64,000 nt of DNA from Mycobacterium sp. 3519A. Its GTDB lineage: Bacteria > Actinomycetota > Actinomycetes > Mycobacteriales > Mycobacteriaceae. Location of the stretch: positions 248,001 to 312,000 of the forward strand of contig NZ_OESG01000013.1 in NCBI RefSeq assembly GCF_900240945.1. The letters run 5' to 3'. The notes beneath the pieces are model-generated. The model was not told the DNA's origin, searched no databases, and saw only the letters and a program-made list of their open reading frames with translations. This document shows positions 43,407 through 53,400 of this stretch, one piece after another. A program made the translations under genes and the position numbers. The first letter of the stretch is position 1; every line of letters begins with the position of its first letter.

Positions 43407-45620
43407 ATGACGGCGACGACCGACGCGCCACCACCGACGAGCGCGGAGGTGGCGGCGCCGAAGCGCAACTTGATCTTCTCGGCTGTGGTGCTGGGCATGC
43501 TGCTGGCCGCGCTGGATCAAACTATCGTCGCGACGGCGCTGCCGACGGTGGTGGCCGACCTCGGGGGTGCGGGCCATCAGGCGTGGGTGGTGACGAGCTA
43601 TCTGCTGGCGTCGACGGTCGTGACGGCGATCGTCGGCAAGCTAGGCGATCTGCTCGGCCGTAAGACGGTGTTTCTGGCGGCGGTGTCGTTCTTCCTTGTC
43701 GGGTCGGTGTTGTGCGGGCTCGCGGACTCGTTGGAGTTTCTGGTGGCGGCGCGTGCGCTGCAGGGTATCGGCGGCGGCGCGATCATGGTCACCGCGACCG
43801 CGGTCATCGGCGAGGTCATTCCGCTGCGCGACCGCGGCCGCTACCAAGGCGCGCTCGGTGCGGTGTTCGGCGTGACGACGGTGATCGGCCCGCTGCTGGG
43901 CGGGTTCTTCACCGACCACTTGAGTTGGCGGTGGGCGTTCTGGATCAACGTGCCCGTCGCCGTGATCGTGATTCTGGTTGCGATTGTGGCGATTCCGAAT
44001 CTGGGCAGGATCGCGCGTCCGGTCGTCGACTATGCGGGCATCGTGCTGGTCGGTCTGGGTGCGACGGGGCTGACGCTGGCGACGAGTTGGGGCGGCGGTG
44101 AGTACGCCTGGGGTTCGCCGATGATCATCGGGCTGTTCGTCGGTTCGGTGGTGGCGCTGGTGGCGTTCGTGTTCGTCGAATTGCGGGCGAAGGAACCGAT
44201 TTTGCCGATGCGGCTGTTCCGCGAGCCGGTGTTCGCGGTGTGCTGTGCGTTGTCGTTCGTCGTGGGTTTCGCGATGCTTGGCGCGTTGACGTTCCTGCCT
44301 ACGTTCATGCAGTTCGTCGATGGCGTCTCGGCGACGACGTCGGGTCTGCATACGCTGCCGATGGTGGCCGGGATGCTGACGATGTCGCTTGCCAGCGGCA
44401 CGATCGTGGGCCGCACGGGAAAGTACAAGATCTTCCCGGTGGCCGGAACCGCTGTGATGGCAATCGGTTTCGTGCTGCTGTCGCGGATGGGCCCGGATAC
44501 GTCGACTCTGTTGCAGTCGGTGTATTTGGTGGTGTTGGGCGCGGGGATCGGCATGAGCATGCAGGTGTTGGTGCTGATCGTGCAGAACACGGTCGACTTC
44601 GCGGATCTGGGTGTGGCGACGTCGGGGGTGACGTTCTTCCGCACCATCGGTAGCTCGTTCGGTGCGGCGGTGTTCGGGTCGTTGTTCAACAACTTCCTGG
44701 GTAGTCGGCTCGCGGTGGCGTTGGCGAGCAGTGGCGCGTCGCCCGAGGCTGCGCAGTCCCCGGACGGGCTGCATAAGTTGTCACCGGAGATGGCTGCGCC
44801 GATAGCGGCCGCGTATGCCGATGCGCTAGACAAGGTGTTCCTGTATGCCACGCCGGTGGCGGTGGTCGGGTTCATCTTGGCGTTGACGCTGAAGCAGGTT
44901 CCGATGCGGGACAACGCCGTTAGCACTGCGATCGATCTGGGTGAGGGTTTCGCGATGCCGACTTCGGCGTCGCCGGATCAGGTCTTGGAGAACGCGGTGG
45001 GCCGGCTGATTCGTCAGGGATCGGGAATGCAGTTGCGTGCGTTGGCCGAACGTCCGGGGAGCAAGCTGGACATCTCGCGGTTGTGGGCGCTGATGCAGGT
45101 GTATCGCTTCGGGCAAGCTGCCGGGCGGGCGCGGGTGGGTGATGTCGCCGAACATGTCCGGGTGCCGCGCGAGATTCTGCAGCCTGCGTTCGATCGGCTG
45201 GTGGCGACGGGCTACGCCGAGCGCAATGGTGATGATTATTGGCTGACGCCGATCGGTGCGCGCGAGATCGAGGTGGTCCGCACGGAGACGTTGGAGTGGC
45301 TGACACGGCGGCTGGCCCAGACGTCTGGTCTGGAGGCGCAACCGGAGCGTCACGAGGTCAGGCAAGCGTTGGACCGGATTACGCAAAACGTTCTAGTGCA
45401 ACGAGATTGGACAGACGACGAGACGCAGGCGATGCGGTTACGGCCGCCACGCCGGGCGCTGCCGCCGAGACCGGCTCCGTCGCGGCCAGCGCCCCCGGCT
45501 CCGCAACCGGACCCGAGGGCCTACGGACGGCCACCCCAGCCGCCCGCGGAGCCGCCCACGACACGGATGCGGCCACCGCCCGGTCCGCCACCGAGGGGCC
45601 CGCGCCGTCCATACCGCTAG
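43407..45620 (+). CDS. MFS drug efflux pump (DHA2) fused to a winged-helix domain
   Basis: A 737-residue protein. Residues 20-510 form a 14-helix EmrB/QacA-type transporter: Leu-Asp-Gln-Thr-Ile-Val-Ala-Thr-Ala-Leu-Pro (motif D1), Gly-Lys-Leu-Gly-Asp-Leu-Leu-Gly-Arg-Lys (motif A), Gly-Pro-Leu-Leu-Gly-Gly (motif C). The C-terminal ~140 residues before the tail look like a MarR/winged-helix unit (Val-Gly-Asp-Val-Ala-Glu-His...Val-Ala-Thr-Gly-Tyr-Ala-Glu-Arg...Leu-Thr-Pro-Ile-Gly). A Pro/Arg-rich tail ends it. It likely exports drugs or other hydrophobic compounds. ATG 43407 is preferred over 43353. Confidence 0.85.
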   Translation: MTATTDAPPPTSAEVAAPKRNLIFSAVVLGMLLAALDQTIVATALPTVVADLGGAGHQAWVVTSYLLASTVVTAIVGKLGDLLGRKTVFLAAVSFFLVGSVLCGLADSLEFLVAARALQGIGGGAIMVTATAVIGEVIPLRDRGRYQGALGAVFGVTTVIGPLLGGFFTDHLSWRWAFWINVPVAVIVILVAIVAIPNLGRIARPVVDYAGIVLVGLGATGLTLATSWGGGEYAWGSPMIIGLFVGSVVALVAFVFVELRAKEPILPMRLFREPVFAVCCALSFVVGFAMLGALTFLPTFMQFVDGVSATTSGLHTLPMVAGMLTMSLASGTIVGRTGKYKIFPVAGTAVMAIGFVLLSRMGPDTSTLLQSVYLVVLGAGIGMSMQVLVLIVQNTVDFADLGVATSGVTFFRTIGSSFGAAVFGSLFNNFLGSRLAVALASSGASPEAAQSPDGLHKLSPEMAAPIAAAYADALDKVFLYATPVAVVGFILALTLKQVPMRDNAVSTAIDLGEGFAMPTSASPDQVLENAVGRLIRQGSGMQLRALAERPGSKLDISRLWALMQVYRFGQAAGRARVGDVAEHVRVPREILQPAFDRLVATGYAERNGDDYWLTPIGAREIEVVRTETLEWLTRRLAQTSGLEAQPERHEVRQALDRITQNVLVQRDWTDDETQAMRLRPPRRALPPRPAPSRPAPPAPQPDPRAYGRPPQPPAEPPTTRMRPPPGPPPRGPRRPYR

Positions 45621-46053
45621 TGCCCGCGCGGTTGGCGACGTGACTGGAGATCTGCGGTTCGGCACCGAAGCGACCGGGCGGGGCGGAATCGCATTGATCT
45701 TAACGGCTTGAGCTATGTGCCGACGCGCTGGTGCCAGTGTGAATTCTGTTGCTGGTGTTGCTGGTATTGCTGGTGTTGCTGGTCGCTAGCTGCTCTGGCG
45801 ACCGCCAAATCACTCTCGCTTGATGGCGCGACATGATCGGAGCCGTGATGTCCCACTCGTCGTGATCAACAGCGGGCTCGTCGACGGGCTCGTGGAACGC
45901 TGAAGATATCCGCTGGCAGTACAGTCGTGGGAACGGGTGTGATCTTTTGAACTCGGCAAAACTGCCGAATGACATCGCTTGCTTGTCGCTCATCGAGGTG
46001 CTTGATCGAAACCCGGTTTTGAGTCGCTTGGGATCGTAGGTGCACGGTCGTGG
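45621..46053. other. Junction region between core genome and defence island
   Basis: About 430 bp. It contains a possible 97-codon minus-strand frame (45993-45700) with no recognised family and no good ribosome site. Its C-terminal part is encoded by a short GTTGCTG-type repeat (45749-45782, giving Thr-Ser-Asn repeats). GC content begins to fall from here. No tRNA, integrase or direct repeat was found at the boundary. Confidence 0.4.
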
Positions 46054-47334
46054 TCAGTCAGCAACTTCAATAATCGATTTCTCTAGCTGCTCCTGCGACG
46101 CAGGGTAATTCGACAACCGGATAGCCTTGAAGTTTTTACGGGCTCGCGCGATTTCTGCCTTGCTGGTTGGCGCAATATGGGCACGTATGAGCTCTTCGAG
46201 AAGTTCGGTATTTTCCTTTGCCGTAATCATCTTATTGTTCTCAGTATTAAACACCGCTGTCCACGGGGCGTTAGAAATCTTCCAAGTTAGCTTCGCAATC
46301 CTCTCGAGGACTTGATCGTATGTAAGAAGCTCCTGGTCGACGACGGTTTGAATTGCCCGCGCTAGCGCTTTCTGCACCACTGGACGCATCATAGGGTGGC
46401 CGTTGCCTTCTTTGCCTTTCGGTGCACGAAGGTCCTTCGCATTTGTACTAGCTTGCAACTTCGATCGAATGTCGTCGGTTGCCTTCATCAGCTGCTCAAG
46501 GCGGTGCGCAAGCACATCATAGGTCTCCTTAAGCACCTTGTCTGACGGACGATTCTGCAAATCAGCGATCTCTGGGGGCAAGTCCCAACCAAGTAACTTC
46601 AATAAGTCATAAAGTACGGTAATGGTAGTAAATGCGCTGGGGTCCGACACCGGTACGGACCCAGCCGCCAGCGTGAAATCGCCCTCTGAGGGCGGGCGGA
46701 CAAACACGCGAACCCGACCCTTCTCACTGAAGAATGGATGGTCTGTGAGTAAAGCGCGGGTTGTTATGGCGAAGGCATCATCAACGTCGAGCGCGATGTT
46801 TTCAGCCTGGGTTGTCGTTTTCGCGTTCCGGTTGATATTCGTGAAGAGCCGTTGCGTCCGTTCACGCCCCGCCGCCGTGTCATAATGCGATACAAGCAGA
46901 ACGCATATATCCTCAGCGCCCAGAGAGGGCTGCTGCTTGATTGCGTCTTTGATTGCACGGAGCCGATGTTGTCCGTCGAGGGCGAAAAATTGGTGACTCC
47001 CGTCGAGGGTGAGGACTCCGAATCCCTTGTCAACGCCTTTTAGTATGCCGTCGGGGTCGTCCATCTTCAATTCCTGGTACTTTGGATCGCCGCCCCAGGT
47101 GGCGACAATTAACGACCCCAAGAAACGGTGTTTCGACTTCAAAAGATAATCTCTTATTCCATCCGTTCTCGCACTTATGCCACGCTGAATAAGTGTATTG
47201 AGGTCCTTATTACCTCCGAGTTCGTGCGCAAACTGTACTTCACGTGCAACCTGTGCGTATTTCATGATGCAGATGTAATACTTCCAGTCGCCTACATTTG
47301 CTTCAAAAGCAGGAATAAAGGTTTTCGTAGCCAC
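46054..47334 (-). CDS. DGQHR-domain protein, DndB-like
   Basis: A 426-residue protein with the signature Phe-Ala-Leu-Asp-Gly-Gln-His-Arg-Leu-Arg-Ala-Ile near residue 120, followed by Leu-Phe-Thr-Asn-Ile-Asn-Arg-Asn-Ala-Lys near 168. This is the DGQHR domain found in DndB, the transcriptional repressor of DNA phosphorothioation operons, and in relatives that act as nucleases or regulators. The ATG at 47334 follows the stop of the GIY-YIG gene by about 9 bases, so the pair is one operon divergent from sspA. Less GC-rich than the chromosome. Confidence 0.8.
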   Translation of the reverse strand: MATKTFIPAFEANVGDWKYYICIMKYAQVAREVQFAHELGGNKDLNTLIQRGISARTDGIRDYLLKSKHRFLGSLIVATWGGDPKYQELKMDDPDGILKGVDKGFGVLTLDGSHQFFALDGQHRLRAIKDAIKQQPSLGAEDICVLLVSHYDTAAGRERTQRLFTNINRNAKTTTQAENIALDVDDAFAITTRALLTDHPFFSEKGRVRVFVRPPSEGDFTLAAGSVPVSDPSAFTTITVLYDLLKLLGWDLPPEIADLQNRPSDKVLKETYDVLAHRLEQLMKATDDIRSKLQASTNAKDLRAPKGKEGNGHPMMRPVVQKALARAIQTVVDQELLTYDQVLERIAKLTWKISNAPWTAVFNTENNKMITAKENTELLEELIRAHIAPTSKAEIARARKNFKAIRLSNYPASQEQLEKSIIEVAD

Positions 47335-47343
47335 ACTAATCTC

Positions 47344-47991
47344 CTAGAATGCTGGTTTCGGCTTACCGACGGCGCGCAGACGCGGACTTCCTGAAGTGTT
47401 CAATGGTGGGGCAAATAACGCGAATAATCGTCGTTCAAGCGAGTCGATCGATGCCGCCTCTTCAACCTCGCAATACCAGAACCAAAGAGGAGCTAGGTTG
47501 AGATAACGTTGCAATCTATCCTCTCGAGTATTGAGAGCGTTCTTGCCCCAGAGCCGCTCGGGGTCTCGGGCGACCAGCTTCGAGTATTCGCCCTTGTATC
47601 GAGATCTTAGAGTATTGCGGTTTTTTCCATCGCCCGCTTTGCCGACGTACAAAATGAAGGGAAAGGTTCTTCGCGCATGCGACGATGTGGCCACCGTCAG
47701 TTCGAAAGCTGGCTGCCAGACAAACATATATAGACCTGGGGTGGGCGGTATCTTTTGCCACGCGCTTTGCGTGGCCTTGACCATTTCCCAGCCGTTTGGC
47801 GCCGCGCGGAGGATGTCATCAGAAAGTGTCTTGCAATGGGCAGAGTCAGCCAGGCGGTCGAGGGGAACGCTGAAGTCGAGGCGTGGAGGTTCCTCGTCCA
47901 AATGGCGCTCTAATGCCTGTTTCAGAGCCTCACCCAACCTTGTTACCCTCCTTCGGGCCGCGCCCTTGATCCTTTGCTCGGGCGGAGCCAT
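47344..47991 (-). CDS. GIY-YIG-type nuclease
   Basis: About 215 residues. The N-terminal ~90 are helical and basic. Then come Pro-Gly-Leu-Tyr-Met-Phe-Val-Trp (GIY half), Phe-Ile-Leu-Tyr-Val-Gly-Lys-Ala-Gly (YIG half), an Arg-Ser-Arg-Tyr helix, and Leu-Glu-Arg-Arg-Leu-Phe...Pro-Pro-Leu-Asn with the conserved Glu and Asn. All core residues of the GIY-YIG endonuclease fold are present. ATG 47991 (AGGGTGG upstream) or 48015 may be the start. Its place beside DndB-like and Ssp genes suggests DNA cleavage linked to modification. Confidence 0.75.
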   Translation of the reverse strand: MAPPEQRIKGAARRRVTRLGEALKQALERHLDEEPPRLDFSVPLDRLADSAHCKTLSDDILRAAPNGWEMVKATQSAWQKIPPTPGLYMFVWQPAFELTVATSSHARRTFPFILYVGKAGDGKNRNTLRSRYKGEYSKLVARDPERLWGKNALNTREDRLQRYLNLAPLWFWYCEVEEAASIDSLERRLFALFAPPLNTSGSPRLRAVGKPKPAF

Positions 47992-48199
47992 CACCACCCT
48001 AGGCGCTGAGGGCATCGCCTAGCGCTTGCTTCGGGAACTTGTTGGCTGACACCTCGCCGATTTTCAACATAGTGAGCAGGCAGCAGAAAGCATCAGCTCA
48101 AGGTTCAACAGCCGGCGTGCGATGGCGCAGGCAGCTGTCGTACACATGTGCGAACCTTCTCTCGTCCGCGTGGCACCCAACTTTTGCCGCCAGCACGAA

Positions 48200-48205
48200 T
48201 AGGAT
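48200..48205 (+). promoter_or_regulatory. -10 box TAGGAT, probable leaderless start of sspA
   Basis: TAGGAT ends seven bases before the ATG of the desulfurase gene. No ribosome site is present, so transcription would begin at or next to the start codon, a common mycobacterial arrangement. Confidence 0.4.
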
Positions 48206-48212
48206 CTAAGCG

Positions 48213-49358
48213 ATGGTCTACCTCGATTACAACGCGTCTACCCCGGTTGACCAGCGTGTGCTCACCGCCGTTGCGGAGGCTCACAAGGCTTACGGGAATC
48301 CGTCGAGCTCACATCATCCCGCCGGTCAGGTTGCTGCCGAACTCGTCGAGGAAGCCCGTCACCGGGTCGCCTCGTTGATGCGTCGGCCAGTCCGAGATGT
48401 CATCTTCACCAGCGGGGCCACTGAAGCAGCTGTCCTCGGGCTCGTTGGGGCGATGCTCGGCGTGTCTACCCGACCCAATGTGGTGATCTCGGCGACGGAA
48501 CATAAGGCGATCATCGCGGCAGCCGAGTTCGGGACTCGCTTGACCGGCGGTGAGATCCGCGAAGCGTCTGTGGATGCTGACGGCGCGATCGACCTTCGCC
48601 ATCTGGAAGAACTCATTGATGATTCTGTTTCACTCGTTGCAGTGATGGCGGCGAATAACGAGACCGGTGTCATTGCTCCTGTCTTGGAGGTCGCGCACCT
48701 GGCCCGCAAGTCGGGTGCGCTCAATTTCGTCGACGCTACACAGCTTGTTGGCAAAGCAAACCTTGACCACGCGACCGACGCCGCTGATCTGATGGTGTGT
48801 AGCAGCCACAAAATCTATGGCCCTAAGGGAGCAGGAGCACTGATCGCGAGCCGGAACGTTCAGAAATCGTTGGTACCAATCATGTCTGGCGGCGGCCAGG
48901 AGCGCGGCATCCGAGGTGGGACCCAAAACACTCCATCAATTGTTGGGTTTGGAGTCGCTGCCGAACTCGCAATGAAGGAGCAAGCGGAGGATGAGGCTCG
49001 GATTGGTCAGCTTGCTGAGTCCCTACTCGGTGCTTTAGGGGCGAACCTGACCGGTGTGCACTTGAACGGCGCCAACGCTGAACGACTTTCAAACACGCTC
49101 AACGTGAGGTTCGAAGGTGCAGATGCGGAGGCGGTTATGGCCTCGATGCCAGACGTGTTCGTGTCGTCTGGAAGCGCGTGCCAGTCGGCAGTGCCCTCGC
49201 CCTCTCATGTGTTGTTGGCGATGGGTCTCGATAGAACCCAGGCGTCTGAATCACTGCGTATTTCGCTTGGGCGGCCCACGACGAAGAAAGAAATCGATCA
49301 GGCCGGAGCGTCCATCATCGTTGCAGTATCGCGAGTGCGCGAGATGACTTCGGACTAG
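48213..49358 (+). CDS. sspA: Cysteine desulfurase SspA/DndA-type
   Basis: A 381-residue PLP enzyme: Leu-Asp-Tyr-Asn-Ala-Ser-Thr-Pro at the start, PLP lysine K200 in Ser-Ser-His-Lys-Ile-Tyr-Gly-Pro-Lys-Gly, Arg-Gly-Gly-Thr-Gln-Asn for substrate binding, and catalytic C323 in Gly-Ser-Ala-Cys-Gln. It takes sulfur from cysteine and passes it on for DNA backbone phosphorothioation. First gene of a long plus-strand operon; only 8 bases separate it from the DUF4007 gene. The local context, not the sequence alone, distinguishes it from IscS. Confidence 0.9.
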   Translation: MVYLDYNASTPVDQRVLTAVAEAHKAYGNPSSSHHPAGQVAAELVEEARHRVASLMRRPVRDVIFTSGATEAAVLGLVGAMLGVSTRPNVVISATEHKAIIAAAEFGTRLTGGEIREASVDADGAIDLRHLEELIDDSVSLVAVMAANNETGVIAPVLEVAHLARKSGALNFVDATQLVGKANLDHATDAADLMVCSSHKIYGPKGAGALIASRNVQKSLVPIMSGGGQERGIRGGTQNTPSIVGFGVAAELAMKEQAEDEARIGQLAESLLGALGANLTGVHLNGANAERLSNTLNVRFEGADAEAVMASMPDVFVSSGSACQSAVPSPSHVLLAMGLDRTQASESLRISLGRPTTKKEIDQAGASIIVAVSRVREMTSD

Positions 49359-49366
49359 GGGGACTC

Positions 49367-50440
49367 ATGACGCTAGAACAGGCCGCGATTCCAACGTTCG
49401 CAAACCATCAAACGTTCCACCCCCGATTCGGGTGGATCAAGAAGGGCTACGACGCCGCCGCGAGTAACCCGAACATCTTCAACGAAAAGACTGCGCCCGT
49501 CGACCTTGGGGTCGGCAAGAACATGGTCGAAGCGATCCGATTCTGGGCGCTCGCAACGAAAGTGGTAACGCGGCGGCCGCATCCTGATCGCCCCCGAGTC
49601 TCGGTATACACCCCCACCCGCATCGGTCGGGCACTTCTGGACGACCGACGTGGACTAGACCCCTACCTAGAAGACACCGCGACCCTCTGGATGCTGCACT
49701 GGCATGCCGTCTCAGAGCGGTCGGTACTTCCAGTCTGGCGCCTCGCATTCAACGACTTTGGGGCAGTTGAGTTCACTGACGACGAGCTTCTTCAGTACTG
49801 CCTCGACGAGATCGCCGCCACCACTTGGTCGCAGCCAATGAAGAGCAGTGTCGAAAAGGACGTCGACTGCCTACTTCGGATGTATTCGCGGCGCGACGCT
49901 CAGCGCCGGCAAACGCTCGATGAACTTCTCGACTCACCGTTTCGCGAGCTTGGGCTGATACAGCCTTCCCAGGGAGCGAAGAAGAATACATATCGAATCA
50001 TTCGGGGCCGTAAACCGACCTTGCCTGCGGCGGCCATTACCTATGCCTGCCTGGACTATTTGAGTAGAGCCGCTGATGGTAGTCAGACGATTACGCTCGC
50101 GCGCCTTGCCGCGGACCCCGGTGCGCCCGGGCGGATAATGAAGATTGGTGAGCAGGATATCGCAGACGCGATTGAGGAGTCGTCCATCGTTGTCGGCCAC
50201 TTGCGGCTCGTTAGACCTGCAGGCTCGCGACAATTGGCAATCAGCGCGCCTCCGGGTGATGTTGCGTTCGAACTGATCGCCGCAAGGCATGCGCAGCGTG
50301 AACCCGACCTACTCGGGTTAAGCGACTTCGCGCTTGTTGGGCCTGATGCGACAACAGCAGTCAAGTCTGACTCGGAGATCGAGCGTGCCCTGCGGAAGGT
50401 GGAACGTGCCCAAGCCCGAATAGGTGGGGATGCAGCATGA
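49367..50440 (+). CDS. sspB: DUF4007 protein, SspB-type nickase of DNA phosphorothioation
   Basis: A 357-residue protein beginning with Phe-Ala-Asn-His-Gln-Thr-Phe-His-Pro-Arg-Phe-Gly-Trp-Ile-Lys-Lys-Gly-Tyr, the DUF4007 signature, then Leu-Gly-Val-Gly-Lys-Asn-Met-Val-Glu-Ala-Ile-Arg-Phe-Trp. In the SspABCD system the DUF4007 protein SspB nicks DNA so that sulfur can be put into one strand. GGGGGACTC precedes the ATG. It overlaps the ATPase gene by 4 bp (ATGA). Confidence 0.85.
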   Translation: MTLEQAAIPTFANHQTFHPRFGWIKKGYDAAASNPNIFNEKTAPVDLGVGKNMVEAIRFWALATKVVTRRPHPDRPRVSVYTPTRIGRALLDDRRGLDPYLEDTATLWMLHWHAVSERSVLPVWRLAFNDFGAVEFTDDELLQYCLDEIAATTWSQPMKSSVEKDVDCLLRMYSRRDAQRRQTLDELLDSPFRELGLIQPSQGAKKNTYRIIRGRKPTLPAAAITYACLDYLSRAADGSQTITLARLAADPGAPGRIMKIGEQDIADAIEESSIVVGHLRLVRPAGSRQLAISAPPGDVAFELIAARHAQREPDLLGLSDFALVGPDATTAVKSDSEIERALRKVERAQARIGGDAA

Positions 50441-53400
50441 CTGACACACTGGCCAAACACGTTGAGCCGTCCGGAAGGTTCAGTCGATCCGCCAATGTTG
50501 AGCGTGATCACGGCACCGAGGCAATCGACGGATACATGCCTACCGGTCGTGCTCTCGATGTAATCGCGCGCATCGGACGTGGATTAGCAGATCCGGCGTC
50601 AGGTAGGACGTTTTCGCTTACCGGGCCACATGGTGGCGGGAAGTCGTCGCTCGCCGTCTTCCTCGACGGCCTTCTATCCGGCTCCTCGACAGCGGAATTC
50701 AAACGCGCACATGAAATCTTGAAGGCTATCGATCCGGCAATCGACGCGGAGCTAATGGGAGGAATGCGATCGGTAAAGGCGGGTCGTTCTGGGTTCGTTC
50801 GAGCTTTCGCGACGGCACGAAACGAACCAGTCGCTGAAACCATCGCACGGGCGTTGCATGGCGGGATGTCTAAGTCGGGTGCCGGCTCTGGGCTCGTGCC
50901 GGCCGGCTTCGCGTCGAAGAAGCGAAAGAGTTCAGCAGCCGAGATTAGGTCGTGTGTTCGAGAGATCACGCGCGAACATCCCCTTCTCCTTATCATCGAT
51001 GAGTTTGGCAAGAACCTCGAGTACTTCGCTGGGACAGGAGCCGACGGGGACCCGTTCCTGCTTCAAGAACTCGCCGAGATGACGCAAGGCACTGACGCGG
51101 TGCCAATGGTCGTTATCACCATGCAGCACCTGTCATTCGACGAATATGTACAGGGCAGCTCGACTGCACGGCGACGCGAATGGTCTAAGGTCCAAGGGCG
51201 GTTCCAGGACATTCCCTACACCGAGACACCCGCGCAGTCACGCCGGCTGATCGCATCCGCGCTTCGCCAGGACAAGCACCTACAGCGGGCGGCCAAAGAG
51301 TGGCTTCGTGACCATCGAGTAAGGTTGGAGGAGCACGGATTACGCGATATTGCCGACGACGCCGCCGAAGCAATTCCGCTACATCCGCTGGCACTCGCAG
51401 TGCTTCCCGACCTTTGCAGCCGCTACGGCCAAAACGAACGCACGCTGTTCTCTTTCCTCACAGGCACTGAACCGTCAGCGTTACCGCAGTTCCTCGCGCA
51501 GACTGGCTGGGACGGGACTTCGACGATCCCCATGGTGGGGCTCGATCTTCTGTACGATTACTTTCTCGAGTCTTCAGGCAGCATGATTGGTGTTGCCGAT
51601 GGCGCGAGTCGCTGGATCGAAATTGAAACCCGGATCCGTGACACTGCCGGCCTCAAAGATATTCAAGTCAAGGCGCTGAAGACGATTGGCCTTTTGAATT
51701 TGGTCTCTAGTGGCGGACGAGTGAGGGCGTCGCGATCACTCCTCACCCTGGCTCTCGAATCAGCTTGTCATACCAGCGAGGTTATCAACGAGGTGCTCGA
51801 GTCGCTCGTCGATGCGGGGCTCATCACCTACAGGGCTTTCTCAGATGAGTATCGGATCTGGCAAGGTTCTGACTACAACTTGCGTCAGGTTATCGAGAAT
51901 TCAAGGCACGGATACGAAGGAACAGCTCTAGTCGACCTCCTACGCGATGCGGTCAAGCTTGAGCCGCTGGTGGCTGGTCGCCACAGTCAGCGAACCGGCG
52001 TTCTGCGGGTCTTCGCAAGGGAATTCAGCGACGGATGTGCTGAGGGGCTGGCTGGGCTTGACCCTTCCTGGGACGGAATAGTGCGTCTTGCAACGAATCC
52101 CAAGCTTGACTCAAAAGCTGCCCCGAGCCCCGCTGACGCGCGACCAGCAGTATACGTGGTGCCAAGAAGTGTTTCCGCCGTACGCGAAGCTGCAATCGAA
52201 GCTGCAGCGCTCACGTCGGCATTGAAAAGCGCAGAAGGTGAAGGCGCTGATTGGGTTGCGCTGAGTGAGTTGGTGGAACGCGCGTCCGACGCGCAACAGC
52301 GGCTCCAGTCGGTGATCGGTGACACGTGGAGCGCGGACGCGGGATGGTTCGTCGCCGGTACAAACGCTCCGCTCGACGCCCGCCAGGGGATATCCGCCAC
52401 GTTGTCCGATGTAGCGGATCTCGCTTATCCCGATACGCCGCGAGTTGCAAACGAAATGATTGCTCGTCGCGAGCTTACTAGCCAGGGAGCAAAAGCTCGA
52501 CGGTTTCTCATCGATGCTCTTCTCGCACATAAAGACTCCGAAGCTTTCGGGATCGAAGGTTATGGGCCTGATCGCGCGATGTACGAAGCGATCTTCCGTA
52601 AGACTGGGCTTCACAGGGAGACCGCTGACGGCGTCTGGGCACTCCACTCTCCATCTGATCGCAGTTGGAAACCGGTCTGGGCACGAATCAACTCCGAATT
52701 CGATAGTGCCGTCGAAGCGCGCCTGAGCTTGGCTGAAATTGGTGCGCGGTTGACCCTTCCTCCACTAGGTCTCAAGGACGGGATCATTCCGTTGCTTTTG
52801 ATCGCGGGGCTCGTAGCTAGGAGCGACGAGGTTGCGCTATACGAACACGGCAGTCTCGTCCTATCGATCGATGACGCTGTCGCCGAACGGCTTACGAAGA
52901 ATCTCACCCACTTCTCGATCAAGAACACGCAGACGCGGACGGGTAAGCGATCAGCCGTTATCAATAGCCTCGTGTCACGTCTCGGGATCCGGAAGCCGGA
53001 AGGTACACCCCCGACATTCTTGAACGTGGCGACTGCCCTTTACCGCGAGCTTAGGACGTTGCCCCCGTACACGCAGAGGACCAGGCGGGATTTGTCCCCT
53101 GAGGCTCTCGCGGTTAGAGAAGCGTTTCATCAGGCGACGGAGCCGGACGTCCTCCTCTTCGAGGCTCTTCCCCGCGTGTTCGGGCTAGCGCCGTTTACCG
53201 GACGCAATCGGGCAGAGTCTCAAGCCGCGGACCAATTCGCTGATCGGCTTGCAGACACGATCACTGAACTTCGCAATGCCTATCCACGGTTGCTTGCCAT
53301 CGTTCAAGAACAACTTGCCCAAGCCACATCGTCCGCAGGACGACTTACAGAACTTCGGCAGGCTCTGGCCGCCGACGCGACACGGCTTGAGGGTCATGTC

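Noticed and set aside
45749..45782. Short GTTGCTG repeats as a CRISPR array
   Set aside because: Units are 9 bases with no spacers; it is a simple tandem repeat.
45700..45993. 97-codon minus-strand frame at the island boundary
   Set aside because: No family, no good ribosome site and its end is made by a simple repeat; not annotated as a gene.
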